Position numbers and translations under genes: made by a program. Shown one piece after another: positions 9,029-18,547 of a stretch of 64,000 nt of DNA; position 1 is the stretch's first letter; each line of letters starts with the position of its first letter. The notes under the pieces were generated by a model. That model saw only the letters and a list, made by a program, of their open reading frames with translations, was not told where the DNA came from and did no database searches. Source of the DNA: Enhygromyxa salina. Its GTDB lineage: Bacteria; Myxococcota_A; Polyangia; Nannocystales; Nannocystaceae. The stretch spans positions 1-64,000 of the forward strand of contig NZ_PVNK01000136.1 of the NCBI RefSeq assembly GCF_002994615.1, given 5' to 3'.

Positions 9029-10168
9029 GTGGATATCAGCGACAACTTCGACGCAGGCAACATCGAGATCGTGGACGCGAGCGAGCCCGGCAAGGTCCAG
9101 CTCCGGATCCGCAAGGACCACGGAGCGGATCACTTCCAGTGGTTCTACTTCCGGGTCTGCGGGGTGCGCGGGACCCCCCTGAAGCTGAACCTGATCAACG
9201 CCGGCGAGGCCAGCTACGTCGACGGCTGGAAGGACTACCGCGCCTGCTACAGCTACGACCGCCAGACCTGGCGCCGGGTCGAGGGCACCAGCTACGGCGA
9301 CGGGACCCTGACGATCGCCCACACGCCCGAGCGCGACGCGGTCTGGTACGCCTACTTCGCGCCCTACTCGATCGAGCGTCACCACGACCTCATCGCCCGC
9401 TGCCTCCACTCCCCGCGCGTCCACCACGAGCTGCTCGGGCGGACCCTCGACGGCCAGGATCTCGATCTGTGCCGGGTGACCGAGGGCGGCGCGGCCCCGC
9501 GCGAGGGCAAGAAGCGCTGCTGGATCTTCGCCCGCCAGCACCCGGGCGAGAGCATGGCCGAGCACTTCATGGACGGGCTGCTCGCCCGCCTGCTCGATCC
9601 CGCCGACCCCGTCGCCCGCGCGCTGCTGGCCAAGGCCGACTTTTGGATCGTGCCCAACATGAACCCCGACGGCAGCCGCCGCGGTCACCTGCGGACCAAC
9701 GCCGCGGGCGCCAACCTCAACCGCGAGTGGCTCGAGCCGAGCATGAGCCGCAGCCCCGAGGTCTACCTCGTCCGCGAGAAGATGCGGGAGACCGGCCTCG
9801 ACTTCGCCCTCGATGTCCACGGCGACGAGGCCCTGCCCTACAACTTCATCGCCGGGCCCGACGGCGTCGAGTCGGTCAGCCCGGCCAGGCGCGAGCTCCA
9901 GGCCGAGTTCGAGGCCGAGCTCGTCGCCGCCAACCCGGACTTTCAGACCAAGCACGGCTACCCCGTCGCCGCGCCTGGCAAGGCCAACATGACGATGGCG
10001 ACCAACTGGCTGGCCGACGCCTTCGGGGCCCTCTCGATGACCCTCGAGATGCCCTTCAAGGACAACGCCGACGCGCCGGACCGCGAGTTTGGCTGGTCGC
10101 CCGCGCGCTGCGAGAAGCTCGGCCAGGGCGCGCTCGCGGCCCTGCTGCGCGTGGTCGACAAGCTGTGA
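9029..10168 (+). CDS. M14-family carboxypeptidase, cytosolic carboxypeptidase type
   Basis: A 379-residue zinc carboxypeptidase, start at a GTG preceded by AGAGGAG nine bases upstream. Residues 1-120 form the beta-sandwich N-terminal domain typical of cytosolic carboxypeptidases (CCP, M14D), with FQWFYFRV; the catalytic domain has HPGES (zinc ligands His 171 and Glu 174), the substrate-binding NLNREW (229-234), zinc His 264 in DVHGDE and the general base Glu 340 in MTLEMP. There is no signal peptide, consistent with a cytoplasmic enzyme that trims C-terminal residues of proteins or peptides. Eukaryotic relatives remove glutamates from tubulin; bacterial substrates are not known to me. It stands alone between divergent and convergent neighbours. 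Confidence 0.92.
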   Translation: MDISDNFDAGNIEIVDASEPGKVQLRIRKDHGADHFQWFYFRVCGVRGTPLKLNLINAGEASYVDGWKDYRACYSYDRQTWRRVEGTSYGDGTLTIAHTPERDAVWYAYFAPYSIERHHDLIARCLHSPRVHHELLGRTLDGQDLDLCRVTEGGAAPREGKKRCWIFARQHPGESMAEHFMDGLLARLLDPADPVARALLAKADFWIVPNMNPDGSRRGHLRTNAAGANLNREWLEPSMSRSPEVYLVREKMRETGLDFALDVHGDEALPYNFIAGPDGVESVSPARRELQAEFEAELVAANPDFQTKHGYPVAAPGKANMTMATNWLADAFGALSMTLEMPFKDNADAPDREFGWSPARCEKLGQGALAALLRVVDKL

Positions 10169-10222
10169 CGTTGCCTCGGTGGTGGTCGACGAGCTCGCGC
10201 CGACCCCCGCCACCGACGACAT

Positions 10223-10756
10223 CGCGCGTCACGAGCCCGCTTGGCGGCGCTTGGCCCGGTGTTTGGCGTCGCGCTCCTTGCGTTTGAGCCGGAACTCGAC
10301 CTCCTTGTAGAGGTCGGGGTCGTCTCGCATCTCGACCAGCGCCTCATAGGCGCGTGGCTCGCGGGAACCCGACAGGACATCGATCAGGAGCACCCGGCTC
10401 GGGCCGTTGCTCGGATCCTTCACGAGGGCGAGCACGTCATCGAGGAGCTCCTCGTGTTGCTTGCCGATCGTGCTGAGGGCGACCGCCATGCCATCCTGCG
10501 CGTGCTTGTCTGTCGCCTGCTCGTAGAGCTCCACCAGCGTCGGCCACAGCGGCCAGGCTTCGCGTACACCAAACGCGCGGCCAATGTCCTCGAGAACCTC
10601 GCCGCGGTGCGGTCGCTGAAAATGGGCGAGGAGGATCGGGAACGCCTCGGGGTAGGGCTCGTCTAGGCTCTGGAGATCCCAGAGGCGGTTGACCTCGATG
10701 CCGACCGCTTTGAGGTCTTCGATGACCGGCAGCTCGGCCTTGCGGAGCTCGGCCTG
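10223..10756. repeat. Direct repeat, copy 2 (immunity gene body)
   Basis: 534 bp that match 11130-11663 with about 8 mismatches by my count (near 98.5 percent identity), at a fixed offset of 907. It covers the last 175 codons of the distal immunity-like gene. Homology ends abruptly inside the coding region, where the N-terminal codons of the two genes become unrelated. Confidence 0.9.
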
Positions 10757-10903
10757 GGCCTTTCGCACCTTCTCTTCCCGCTTCCGCTGGTTCTCGAGGA
10801 CTTGCTCGTAGAGACCCGCTTCTTTCAAGTACGCGTGGTGTTCAGCCAACGTCATCGACCCTGGCCCGACGTCGATTTTCTGCTGTTTTTCCTTCTTCTT
10901 CAC
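10229..10903 (-). CDS. HEAT-repeat immunity-like protein, distal copy
   Basis: A 224-residue helical protein starting at a GTG (GTG AAG AAG AAG). Residues 50-224 form HEAT-like helical pairs (WPLWPTLVELYEQATDK, LLDDVLALVKDPSNG, AYEALVEMRDDPDLYKEV) and differ from the proximal copy at only four positions. Residues 1-49 (KKKEKQQKIDVG...SMTLAEHHAYLKEAG) are unrelated to the first 41 residues of the proximal copy. A later ATG (10855) is an alternative start. It lies 232 bp beyond the proximal copy, in the same direction and downstream of the RHS toxin gene. I infer an extra immunity protein; nothing in it is catalytic. Confidence 0.75.
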   Translation of the reverse strand: MKKKEKQQKIDVGPGSMTLAEHHAYLKEAGLYEQVLENQRKREEKVRKAQAELRKAELPVIEDLKAVGIEVNRLWDLQSLDEPYPEAFPILLAHFQRPHRGEVLEDIGRAFGVREAWPLWPTLVELYEQATDKHAQDGMAVALSTIGKQHEELLDDVLALVKDPSNGPSRVLLIDVLSGSREPRAYEALVEMRDDPDLYKEVEFRLKRKERDAKHRAKRRQAGS

Positions 10904-11129
10904 TCGAACGGAATCTCTCGAATGATGACGCGCCCCGCAGCCTCGATCCTGGCCGAACCTACGCCCACGGATGCCGGGAGCCCGCTTGGGAAGGAGGGTG
11001 CTCGCTGCACTCGCCGGCCTCGAGTCTTCCATGAAGTTCATCGAGTTTGGCGCCCATCTGCAGCGCCCGCCACCGAACCGGATCCCCCACGCATGAAATG
11101 CAGCGCCCAACTCCCTGACCGCCGATACA

Positions 11130-11663
11130 CGCGCATCACGAGCCGGCTTGGCGGCGCTTGGCCCGGTATTTGGCGTCGCGCTCCTTGCGTTTGAGCCGGA
11201 ACTCGACCTCTTTGTAGAGGTCGGGGTCGTCTCGCATCTCGACCAGCGCCTCATAGGCGCGTGGCTCGCGGGAACCCGACAGGACATCGATCAGGAGCAC
11301 CCGGCTCGGGCCGTTGCTCGGATCCTTCACGAGGGCGAGCACGTCATCGAGGAGCTCCTTGTGTTGCTTGCCGATCGTGCTGAGGGCGACCGCCATGCCA
11401 TCCTGCGCGTGCTTGTCTGTCGCCTGCTCGTAGAGCTCCACCAGCGTCGGCCACAGCGGCCAGGCTTCGCGTACACCAAACGCGCGGCCAATGTCCTCGT
11501 GAACCTCGCCGCGGTGCGGTCGCTGAAAATGGTCGAGGAGGATCGGGAACGCCTCGGGGTAGGGCTCGTCTAGGCTCTGGAGATCCCAGAGGCGGTTGAC
11601 CTCGATGCCGACCGCTTTGAGGTCTTCGATGACCGGCAGCTCGGCCTTACGGAGCTCGGCCTG
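11130..11663. repeat. Direct repeat, copy 1 (immunity gene body)
   Basis: Partner of 10223-10756 (about 8 mismatches in 534 bp). Starts six bases before the stop codon of the proximal immunity gene and ends at its codon 42, so the unit that was copied is the HEAT part plus stop, without the N-terminal codons. Confidence 0.9.
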
Positions 11664-11786
11664 ATACTCCATGACCTCTCGCCTCTTCTCTTCTCGACGG
11701 CGTAGCCAGTCCGGGTCAGCGTGGAGCCGCTCGACCAGCTCCTCTGCCGTGACCGGCCCTTCCGCCGGTACCTTCTTCTTGGTCAT
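11136..11786 (-). CDS. HEAT-repeat immunity-like protein, cognate copy of RHS toxin
   Basis: A 216-residue protein whose ATG overlaps the TGA of the RHS toxin gene (ATGA, 11783-11786), the usual tight coupling of toxin and immunity genes. The N-terminus (1-41, charged, VTAEELVERLHADPDWLRRREEKRREVMEYQ) is specific to this copy; residues 42-216 are HEAT-like helices ending in a very basic tail (FRLKRKERDAKYRAKRRQAGS). Role inferred: binding and blocking the nuclease toxin at the end of the RHS protein. HEAT-type immunity proteins are known in polymorphic toxin systems, but this one is called from position and fold only. Confidence 0.82.
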   Translation of the reverse strand: MTKKKVPAEGPVTAEELVERLHADPDWLRRREEKRREVMEYQAELRKAELPVIEDLKAVGIEVNRLWDLQSLDEPYPEAFPILLDHFQRPHRGEVHEDIGRAFGVREAWPLWPTLVELYEQATDKHAQDGMAVALSTIGKQHKELLDDVLALVKDPSNGPSRVLLIDVLSGSREPRAYEALVEMRDDPDLYKEVEFRLKRKERDAKYRAKRRQAGS

Positions 11787-14700
11787 GGGATGTACCTCAA
11801 GATGATGATCTCGGCGTCGATGGCCCGCTGCAGGGGTCGCGAGATCTTGGTGTCGCGCCTGACGTAGAGATGCAACTCCCGGCCGGTCTGCGCGGCGTAG
11901 TCGGCGTAGTCTCGCAGCTGGCGAGTGTAGCTCAGCTTCTGGGTGTTCTTGACTTCACTCACGACGCTGACCACATCCTTCGTGACTCCATCGGGGATCC
12001 GGTCGCGACCATGGATGTTGATCTTCCTTTTCTTGCCGATGTCATACACCCGCCGGACAGCGTCCTCGCCGGCCTGGCCCTTCAGCACGGGTCCCTTCCC
12101 CCCTGTCTTCTTCTTCGCCGCCTTCTTCGCCGCCGCCTTCTTCGCCGCCTTCTTTGCCGCCGCGTCAGCCAGCTTCTTCGCCGCCCGGCGCGACGCGATC
12201 TTCGCCGCCGCCCCTTCGATGAGCCCGGTCGCCAGCTCGAGGTCGCCGCCGATGAAGATCATCGTCAGCCCGATCGACGCGTCGACGTAGTCGGGCGGGT
12301 CCTGCATGTTTTGCACGAAGCGCTCGCCGTACTCGTCGGCGTGCTGCAAGCGCCGCTGCTCCTGCGACGGGTTCTCCGGCCGGACGAGGCCGTCCATCGC
12401 GGGTCCGATCGGGCTCGAGGGGACCCCGCCTCCGAGCCGCCGCCCGGCGTAGTGCACGGTGTCGAGCAACACCTGCGCGACCATCGAAGACCCGGTCGCG
12501 GGCGGACCGCTGTCGCCGGGCCGCTGGTCCGCCCTGGGCACGGAGCTGCCGCCGTAGCGCGTGCCGCCGCCGGGCCCCGATCCCGGCGTCGAGGTGCTCG
12601 CGCCGAGCATGCCCTGGGCCGAGACGGAGTACCCACCGCCCTCGCTGTCGTCGCTCGAGTCGGGCTCGCTCTTCGGTGGCGAAAAGCCGCTCGGATCCGT
12701 CAGCGTCAGCGGCCGATTGAGCACGTAAGCGTAGCGGTTCCACCCCTGCGTGCTCGTCGGCGCGACGATCAAGGGATCCGCCCCGGTCATGCGCCCGAGA
12801 TGCGGGTCGTAGAGCCGCCCGCGCATGTGCACGAGCCCAGCGTCCTGCTGCAGCTCGTGCCCGGTGTAGCCGAGGTTGACGGCGCCGAGCTCGGCGAATT
12901 CCTCGGGCAGAGTCCAATCCTCGGCGTCGCGGGGCTGGCCCCAGACATCAAAGGAGAGGCGCTGCTCAACCACGCCGAGTTGGTCACTGACGACGTCGGT
13001 CGAGCCGAGGTGATCCGCGTGCACATAGTGAGTCGCACGAGTCGCGGCGGCGAAGTCGACGGTGTCGACCACGTTGGCGACGATCCGCTCGAGGCCGGGA
13101 ACGTAGTAATGGTGCTCTGTCTCGCCAGTGAGATCGTCGTGGTGGCGCTGATACAGATCCGCGACGTAGATCGTCTCGCGGGCGTCCTGCTCGCTGTAGC
13201 GGTAGACCCGAGCCTGCGAGGCGTCGTACTCGAACTCGGCTAGCGCGCCGTCGTCGTCGATCGTGGCTGGCTTGTCGAACGCGGTGTAGGTCAGCCCGAC
13301 CGGCCGAGCGCCCGCGCGCGCGAGCAGGTTGCCGTTTTGATCCCACTGGTGGCTGCTGCCGTCGGCGACCGCGAGGCGGCCGCTCTCGTCGTACTCATAC
13401 TCGCCGCGGTCGGTGGCGAAGGCCAGGTTGCCGAGGCTGTCGTAGGCGAAGTGACGCGAGTAGGCCTGCTGCCCGTTGGCGGTGTGGACGGCCGCGACGC
13501 GGTGGAGAAAGTCGTAGTCGAAGCTCTCGTGCTGGCCGTGCACGAGGTCGTCGCGGCGCTCGAGGGTGCCGTCGTGGCTCCACTGGTACTCGAGCGACTG
13601 CAGCGTGCCGCCGAGCGCGGAGGTGGTAACGATCGTGCGCGTGAACGCCCGCAGCGGGTCGTAGCTGCGCTCGGTCACCGCTTCGTTGCCGAAGCGCTCG
13701 ACGCTCACGCGGCCCCACGCGTCGACATCCTCGGCCCGCCACAGCAGCGCGTCGTCCGGCCCCGCTCGAACTTCAGTCAGCTCGCCATTGGCCGCGTAGA
13801 CCTTGCGCGCCCAGAACGGGGGGAGCTGCTCGGACGCCGGATAGTGGAGCTCGGCGACGCGGTCGAACTCGTCGTACACGAAGCCGAGCTCGAAGCTCTC
13901 GCCGCCGATGACCTTGGTGTGGGTCTGGACCCGGCCGAAGTCGTCGTAGGTGAACAGCTCTTCGTGGCCGTCGGGGCTCACGCTCGCGTGGAGCTCACCG
14001 ATGAAGTCGAGGTCCCAGGTCCAGGTCGTCTCGCCGTCGACGTCGACGCGGGCGACCACGCGGCCGAGGGCGTCGCGCATGAGCGAGACCTCGTGGTCGT
14101 TGCCGTCGACGTAGAGCTCGAGCTCGTCGTGGCCGTTGTAGAAGTAGCTGCGCGGGCCCTCGCTGGGGTCGTAGCTGGCGATCAGCCGGCCGAGGTCATC
14201 GTGGGTAAAGGTCTTGATCGTGGGCGGGGCCTCGCCCGTGGTGATGCCGCTTGGCGTGTCCAGCACACAGTCCGGCCGCGCCCGTGTGAGCTGCTCCCAG
14301 GCGCCGTAGTCGAAGCAGATCTGCTCCTCATCGGGGGTTCCGAGGGCGCGGATGCTCCGGACCAGGCGACCGCCGAGGTCGTGCTCGCGCACGGAGATCG
14401 AGCCGCCGATGTCGATGTGCACCGTCTCGAGCCCGTCGTGTAGCCAGGTCTGGCTGGTCCCGTCGGGCAGCTGGTGGTGGCTCGGGCGACCAGCGAAGTC
14501 GTACGCGATCTGCTCGTGCCCGGCTGGCAGCGCCCCGAGCGGCGTCGGGAGGCTGACCCGCGACACGCGGCCGAGCCGGTCGTAGTGGGTGTGCACGTCG
14601 CGAGGGATGCCGTCGAGGCCGGGACGGCGGGTGTCGATCACGCGGCCGAGACGATCGTAGTGGGTGACCTCGTAGCCGTGGCCGGCCGTGTCACTGCGGA

Positions 14701-17700
14701 TCTCGAGCACCGCGCCCGCGAAGTTGAGGCCGAGCATCTCGTAGGTGAAGGTGGTCTCGGCCCCGCGCGGAAGCTGACCCACGAAGCTGCGCAGACCCGT
14801 GAGGTGGCCGAGGCCGTCGTAGTCGGCGACCACGCGCACGCCGTTGGGATCGATCGCCTCGATCGGCACGCCGAGGCCTGGATCCCAGACCAGCTCCGAG
14901 CCGTGGCCCAGCGCGTTGCTGCCAAAAACCGGAAACACGCCGTGCTCGTCGTAGACGGCCGAGGATCCGCGCTGCTCGCCGCCCATCTCCGTCGAGAGCT
15001 GGTCGGTGAGGTTGCCGTGCTCGTCGTAGACGTAGCTCGTGTGCAGGAAGTAGTCGGGCTCGGTCGGCTCCAGGATGTGGGTCTCGAGCGCGCCAGTGTC
15101 CGGGTCGTAGGCCGCAACCCAGTCGCGCTCGCCAAGCTCCTCGCCGAGCTCGAGAAATCGAAGCCGGCCGTGGACCGGCAGGCCGAGCAGCCATGACTTG
15201 GCGTCGTGGAGGTACTCGCGCTCGTGGCGGTACTCGATCGTCGTCGAGCCCGTGTCGACCCACGCCGTCCACAGCTTCGGGCTGCCGTAGTCATCGATCT
15301 CAAATGTGGTGTCGATGACCTCGCGGGTCCGACTGTCCGGGTCGAGGTCGAGCGGCTCGCAGAAGGTCTCGACGCAGCTCGCAAGTTCGTAGCTGCGCGC
15401 GATCTCCTGTGAGACGTAGGGGTAGTAGCTGTGCGGCGTGGTCGCGAGGAGGCCGAACTGTCGCTGGTTGTACGAGACCACGTGACGGCCGGTCTCGGGA
15501 TCGCGCTGATCCGTGATCACGCTGGCGGGCATGCCCGCGTGGGGGAAGGCGCGCAGCACCGGGTCGTAAGCGTGGTCATAGTCGACGCGTCGACGAAAGA
15601 TCGGCCGGTCCTGCTCGTCGATCTCGATCGTCTCGTGAAACTCGAAGCCGAGCCCGACGCGCCCCTCACGATCGCTCCGGCCCATACCGTAGCGATGCTC
15701 GAAGCGACGCTGATCGCCCGCGAGGCCGTTGTCGAGCACGTGCCCTTCGACCACCAACCGCGGCGCTCGCTCGCAGCGCTCGGGGTAGGCACACGCGTCG
15801 AGGTCGAGGGCGTAGAGCGTTGCGGGTGCGTCGAAGTCGGTCAGCGAGCGGTAGTGAATCTCGATCTCGGCCCCGAGCCCGTTCTCGATCCGTGTGAGCT
15901 TGTCGGGCGCGGCTCCGGCGTGCTGCCACAGCACCCATTCGCCCGCGTGGAACACCCCGACGTCGTGGAGCGCGTCACCGCGAAGATCGAAGGCCCCGAA
16001 GGTGCGCGCGAGGTGGGTGTACTCGGGCAGCGAGAACTCGAACACGTCGGGGTGCTCGGTGAAGCTGCCGTCGCCCTCGCTGACGAGCACCGACCAGTCC
16101 CAGTAGCCGTCTTGGTCCTCGGGGTCCTCGACTGGGATCAGCAAGTCGAGGCCGCCGTCGCCGTCGAAGTCGATAACGCCCGAGGCCAGGAAGCGTCGAA
16201 ACAGGCGATCGCCGGGCTCGCTGGCCTCGATGACCCAGCCGCCGTCACGAAACCCCGCGCCCGTGTTGATCCACAAGCGCAGGCCGCCCCACTCGTCCCA
16301 CGGCGCGTCATCAACGACGATCGTCTGCATCATGACGCCGAGCTGCTCGGGCCCGTCGCCGATCGTCAGCTCGTAGCGCAGGATGTCCGGCAGGCCGTCG
16401 TCGTTGACGTCGAGCACACGGTCGAGGCCAAAGCCTTGCTGCGAGCGGGGCAGGTCGTCGCCGGTGTGCGCGACGTTGTAGTTGGCGGCGATGCTCGGGC
16501 GCCAGCGCTGGGCGAGGTCCGGGGGCAGACCGACAGGCTCGAGCGAGGCCGCCCAGCCGTCGTTGGGGTCGAGCTTTAGCGCGCGGTAGTCCGGCCACGA
16601 CAGCGAGCCGATCCACGCGTGCGCTTCGGGGTCCCACACAGGGATCAGCACCAGCGAGGCGAGGCCGTCGCCGTCATGATCAAAGTGGTGGAGCTTGTCG
16701 TAGGCCGAGCACGCCAGCTCGGTGTCGACGAGCTGGTTGTTAGAGAAACCCTGGCCCGGAACATTGGGGACGAAGTGCCAGGTGCCAGTCGCGGTCACGG
16801 GCTCGTCGTTCGCGTCGAGCTGCGCCTCGCCGCCGCAAAACAGGAGGTCGCCGAGACCGTCGCCGTCTTGGTCGGCGCCGGAGAACCACCAGATGGGATC
16901 GGTGCCGGGGTCGAACTCGAGCTGCTCGACGCCGCCCTCGGGCAAGCTGCGCACGATGTAGAAGCTGGACCCGGCAGGCGGCGCGCCGCCGCCCAGGGGC
17001 AGGTTGTCGCCGAGCGCGTAGGCGTCGTCGCGGCCGTCGCCGTCGTAGTCGGCCGCGAAGATCGGTGGGATCGCGAAGCCGAGATCGTCGTAGGTGCTGT
17101 ACGCGAGCGCGCCGCTGGCTGCGGCCTCGTGGACGAGGTAGCGGCCATTGTCGGCGCAGGCCTCGAAGTCGGGGTCGGAGGTCCCGCAGAAGTAGCCCTG
17201 GTCCCCGCCAAAGGCGGCGGGCTGCGAGGTCCACAGCTCCCAGCCGCGACCGACCGGCGGGCTCATGCTGCCCTCGCCCGCCGCCAGCAACATGTCCGTG
17301 CGGCCGTCGCCGTTGGCGTCGAGCACGGTCTGGGCGAGGACCGCGGGCGCGACGACCTGCGGGTCGCCCTCGAAGGCCATGTACGGGAAGGTCAGCAGGC
17401 CGCCAAAGTTGGCGCCGTTGTCGAGCGCGTCGAGCTCGAGCTCGCCGGGTTCCCACTCGAAGGTCGTCGCGGGCTTGCAGACGCCTTCGCCGTCGCAGTG
17501 GCGCACGGCGGTGATCAGGCTGCGACCAGTGACCGTGGGCGTGTCGTAGTCGAGCTCGTAGCGGTGAACGAGGGCGCCCGCGGCGTAGGTCGAGATCCCC
17601 GCGAGGCGCTTGGACTGACGTCGCGGTGCGCCGAGCTCCCAGCCTTGCCAGGGGTCGGGCCGCGGCTCCCAGTCGAAGCGGACCTGGCGAGTGGGTGTGT

Positions 17701-18547
17701 GGAGCTCGAGATGAGCGCCGTAGTCGATCGAGAGTAGGTAGTGCTCGACCTCGGCCTCGCCGAGCACCTGGCCCTCGGCGTCGGTCACGGTCTCGCTCTC
17801 GTAGGCGTAGCGGTAGTCGGCGTAGTTGCCGAAGCGATCGCGGACCCTCGAGAGCGCCCACGTTCTCGGACCGAGGTGGGTGGTCACGGTCGCGTCTTGC
17901 TGGCAGCCGTAAGTCGCGATCGTGCCGTCGCGCCGACGCTGCTCGAAGCCGTAGCCGTAGCCGCCCTCGCAGGCGTGGCTCAGGTGGTTGGCGGTGGCGA
18001 TGACGCGGATCCGCGAGAAGTCGTCGCGCTCGAGCCGATAGGTCGCGCCGATCTGGAATGGCGCGCCGTCGACGAGGACCAGGCGCTGGCCATCGAGGCA
18101 CAGCGCGTCGTCGTTGGTCATGCGCACGGGCGCGAGCTCGTGATCCTCGGCCAGCGTGTGAGCGCAGCGAGTGATCGCCGATTGACCGCCGAGCGCCCAG
18201 CCGACGCCGAGCGCTCCGCTGCCGAGCTGGCTGTCGTACTCGAGCGAGAGGTCGGGCTCGAGCCCGCGCGCCGCGCGGGGGACCTCGAGCGGGATCGAGA
18301 AGCGCGCGGCGCCCCGCTCGTCGACCCTGAAGGTGCCCGGGATCGTGCCGACCGGCGACGAGGGCGTGCGCTGTGGGCTTGAGTTACCCGCGTTGGGGCC
18401 CGCCCACAGGACGTGCTGGAGCAGTGAGCCGAGGGTCGTCGCGTGGGCTCGAGGGGCGGCGCTCAGCCAGCACGCGAGGACGAGCAGGACGAGCGAGGCG
18501 CCGTACTTGGGCGAAGCACCTCGGTGTTCGGCGGTCGAGTCCGGCAC
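11783..18547 (-). CDS. SpvB/RHS polymorphic toxin with nuclease-like C-terminus
   Basis: A giant secreted toxin of about 2254 residues. I place the start at the GTG of 18547, which gives a clean signal peptide (SLVLLVLACWLSAAPRAHA) with GGAG nine bases upstream; a start at 18718 is open but adds a segment without coding character. Order of parts: SpvB-like N-terminal domain (residues ~65-250, IPGTFRVDERGAARFSIPLEV), VCBS/FG-GAP repeats (DANGDGRTDML, DYDGDGRDDAY, DVNDDGLPDIL), about 25 RHS/YD repeats, the RHS core with RYAYVLNRPLTLTDPSG where self-cleavage occurs in the family, a spacer with a hydrophobic helix, a Lys/Ala-rich segment (about 2124-2156) and a 98-residue tip. The tip has PDG (Asp 2186) and EVK (Glu 2198, Lys 2200), a PD-(D/E)XK nuclease signature, so DNA or RNA is the likely target. 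Followed by its immunity gene with an ATGA overlap. Confidence 0.9.
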   Translation of the reverse strand: MPDSTAEHRGASPKYGASLVLLVLACWLSAAPRAHATTLGSLLQHVLWAGPNAGNSSPQRTPSSPVGTIPGTFRVDERGAARFSIPLEVPRAARGLEPDLSLEYDSQLGSGALGVGWALGGQSAITRCAHTLAEDHELAPVRMTNDDALCLDGQRLVLVDGAPFQIGATYRLERDDFSRIRVIATANHLSHACEGGYGYGFEQRRRDGTIATYGCQQDATVTTHLGPRTWALSRVRDRFGNYADYRYAYESETVTDAEGQVLGEAEVEHYLLSIDYGAHLELHTPTRQVRFDWEPRPDPWQGWELGAPRRQSKRLAGISTYAAGALVHRYELDYDTPTVTGRSLITAVRHCDGEGVCKPATTFEWEPGELELDALDNGANFGGLLTFPYMAFEGDPQVVAPAVLAQTVLDANGDGRTDMLLAAGEGSMSPPVGRGWELWTSQPAAFGGDQGYFCGTSDPDFEACADNGRYLVHEAAASGALAYSTYDDLGFAIPPIFAADYDGDGRDDAYALGDNLPLGGGAPPAGSSFYIVRSLPEGGVEQLEFDPGTDPIWWFSGADQDGDGLGDLLFCGGEAQLDANDEPVTATGTWHFVPNVPGQGFSNNQLVDTELACSAYDKLHHFDHDGDGLASLVLIPVWDPEAHAWIGSLSWPDYRALKLDPNDGWAASLEPVGLPPDLAQRWRPSIAANYNVAHTGDDLPRSQQGFGLDRVLDVNDDGLPDILRYELTIGDGPEQLGVMMQTIVVDDAPWDEWGGLRLWINTGAGFRDGGWVIEASEPGDRLFRRFLASGVIDFDGDGGLDLLIPVEDPEDQDGYWDWSVLVSEGDGSFTEHPDVFEFSLPEYTHLARTFGAFDLRGDALHDVGVFHAGEWVLWQHAGAAPDKLTRIENGLGAEIEIHYRSLTDFDAPATLYALDLDACAYPERCERAPRLVVEGHVLDNGLAGDQRRFEHRYGMGRSDREGRVGLGFEFHETIEIDEQDRPIFRRRVDYDHAYDPVLRAFPHAGMPASVITDQRDPETGRHVVSYNQRQFGLLATTPHSYYPYVSQEIARSYELASCVETFCEPLDLDPDSRTREVIDTTFEIDDYGSPKLWTAWVDTGSTTIEYRHEREYLHDAKSWLLGLPVHGRLRFLELGEELGERDWVAAYDPDTGALETHILEPTEPDYFLHTSYVYDEHGNLTDQLSTEMGGEQRGSSAVYDEHGVFPVFGSNALGHGSELVWDPGLGVPIEAIDPNGVRVVADYDGLGHLTGLRSFVGQLPRGAETTFTYEMLGLNFAGAVLEIRSDTAGHGYEVTHYDRLGRVIDTRRPGLDGIPRDVHTHYDRLGRVSRVSLPTPLGALPAGHEQIAYDFAGRPSHHQLPDGTSQTWLHDGLETVHIDIGGSISVREHDLGGRLVRSIRALGTPDEEQICFDYGAWEQLTRARPDCVLDTPSGITTGEAPPTIKTFTHDDLGRLIASYDPSEGPRSYFYNGHDELELYVDGNDHEVSLMRDALGRVVARVDVDGETTWTWDLDFIGELHASVSPDGHEELFTYDDFGRVQTHTKVIGGESFELGFVYDEFDRVAELHYPASEQLPPFWARKVYAANGELTEVRAGPDDALLWRAEDVDAWGRVSVERFGNEAVTERSYDPLRAFTRTIVTTSALGGTLQSLEYQWSHDGTLERRDDLVHGQHESFDYDFLHRVAAVHTANGQQAYSRHFAYDSLGNLAFATDRGEYEYDESGRLAVADGSSHQWDQNGNLLARAGARPVGLTYTAFDKPATIDDDGALAEFEYDASQARVYRYSEQDARETIYVADLYQRHHDDLTGETEHHYYVPGLERIVANVVDTVDFAAATRATHYVHADHLGSTDVVSDQLGVVEQRLSFDVWGQPRDAEDWTLPEEFAELGAVNLGYTGHELQQDAGLVHMRGRLYDPHLGRMTGADPLIVAPTSTQGWNRYAYVLNRPLTLTDPSGFSPPKSEPDSSDDSEGGGYSVSAQGMLGASTSTPGSGPGGGTRYGGSSVPRADQRPGDSGPPATGSSMVAQVLLDTVHYAGRRLGGGVPSSPIGPAMDGLVRPENPSQEQRRLQHADEYGERFVQNMQDPPDYVDASIGLTMIFIGGDLELATGLIEGAAAKIASRRAAKKLADAAAKKAAKKAAAKKAAKKKTGGKGPVLKGQAGEDAVRRVYDIGKKRKINIHGRDRIPDGVTKDVVSVVSEVKNTQKLSYTRQLRDYADYAAQTGRELHLYVRRDTKISRPLQRAIDAEIIILRYIP

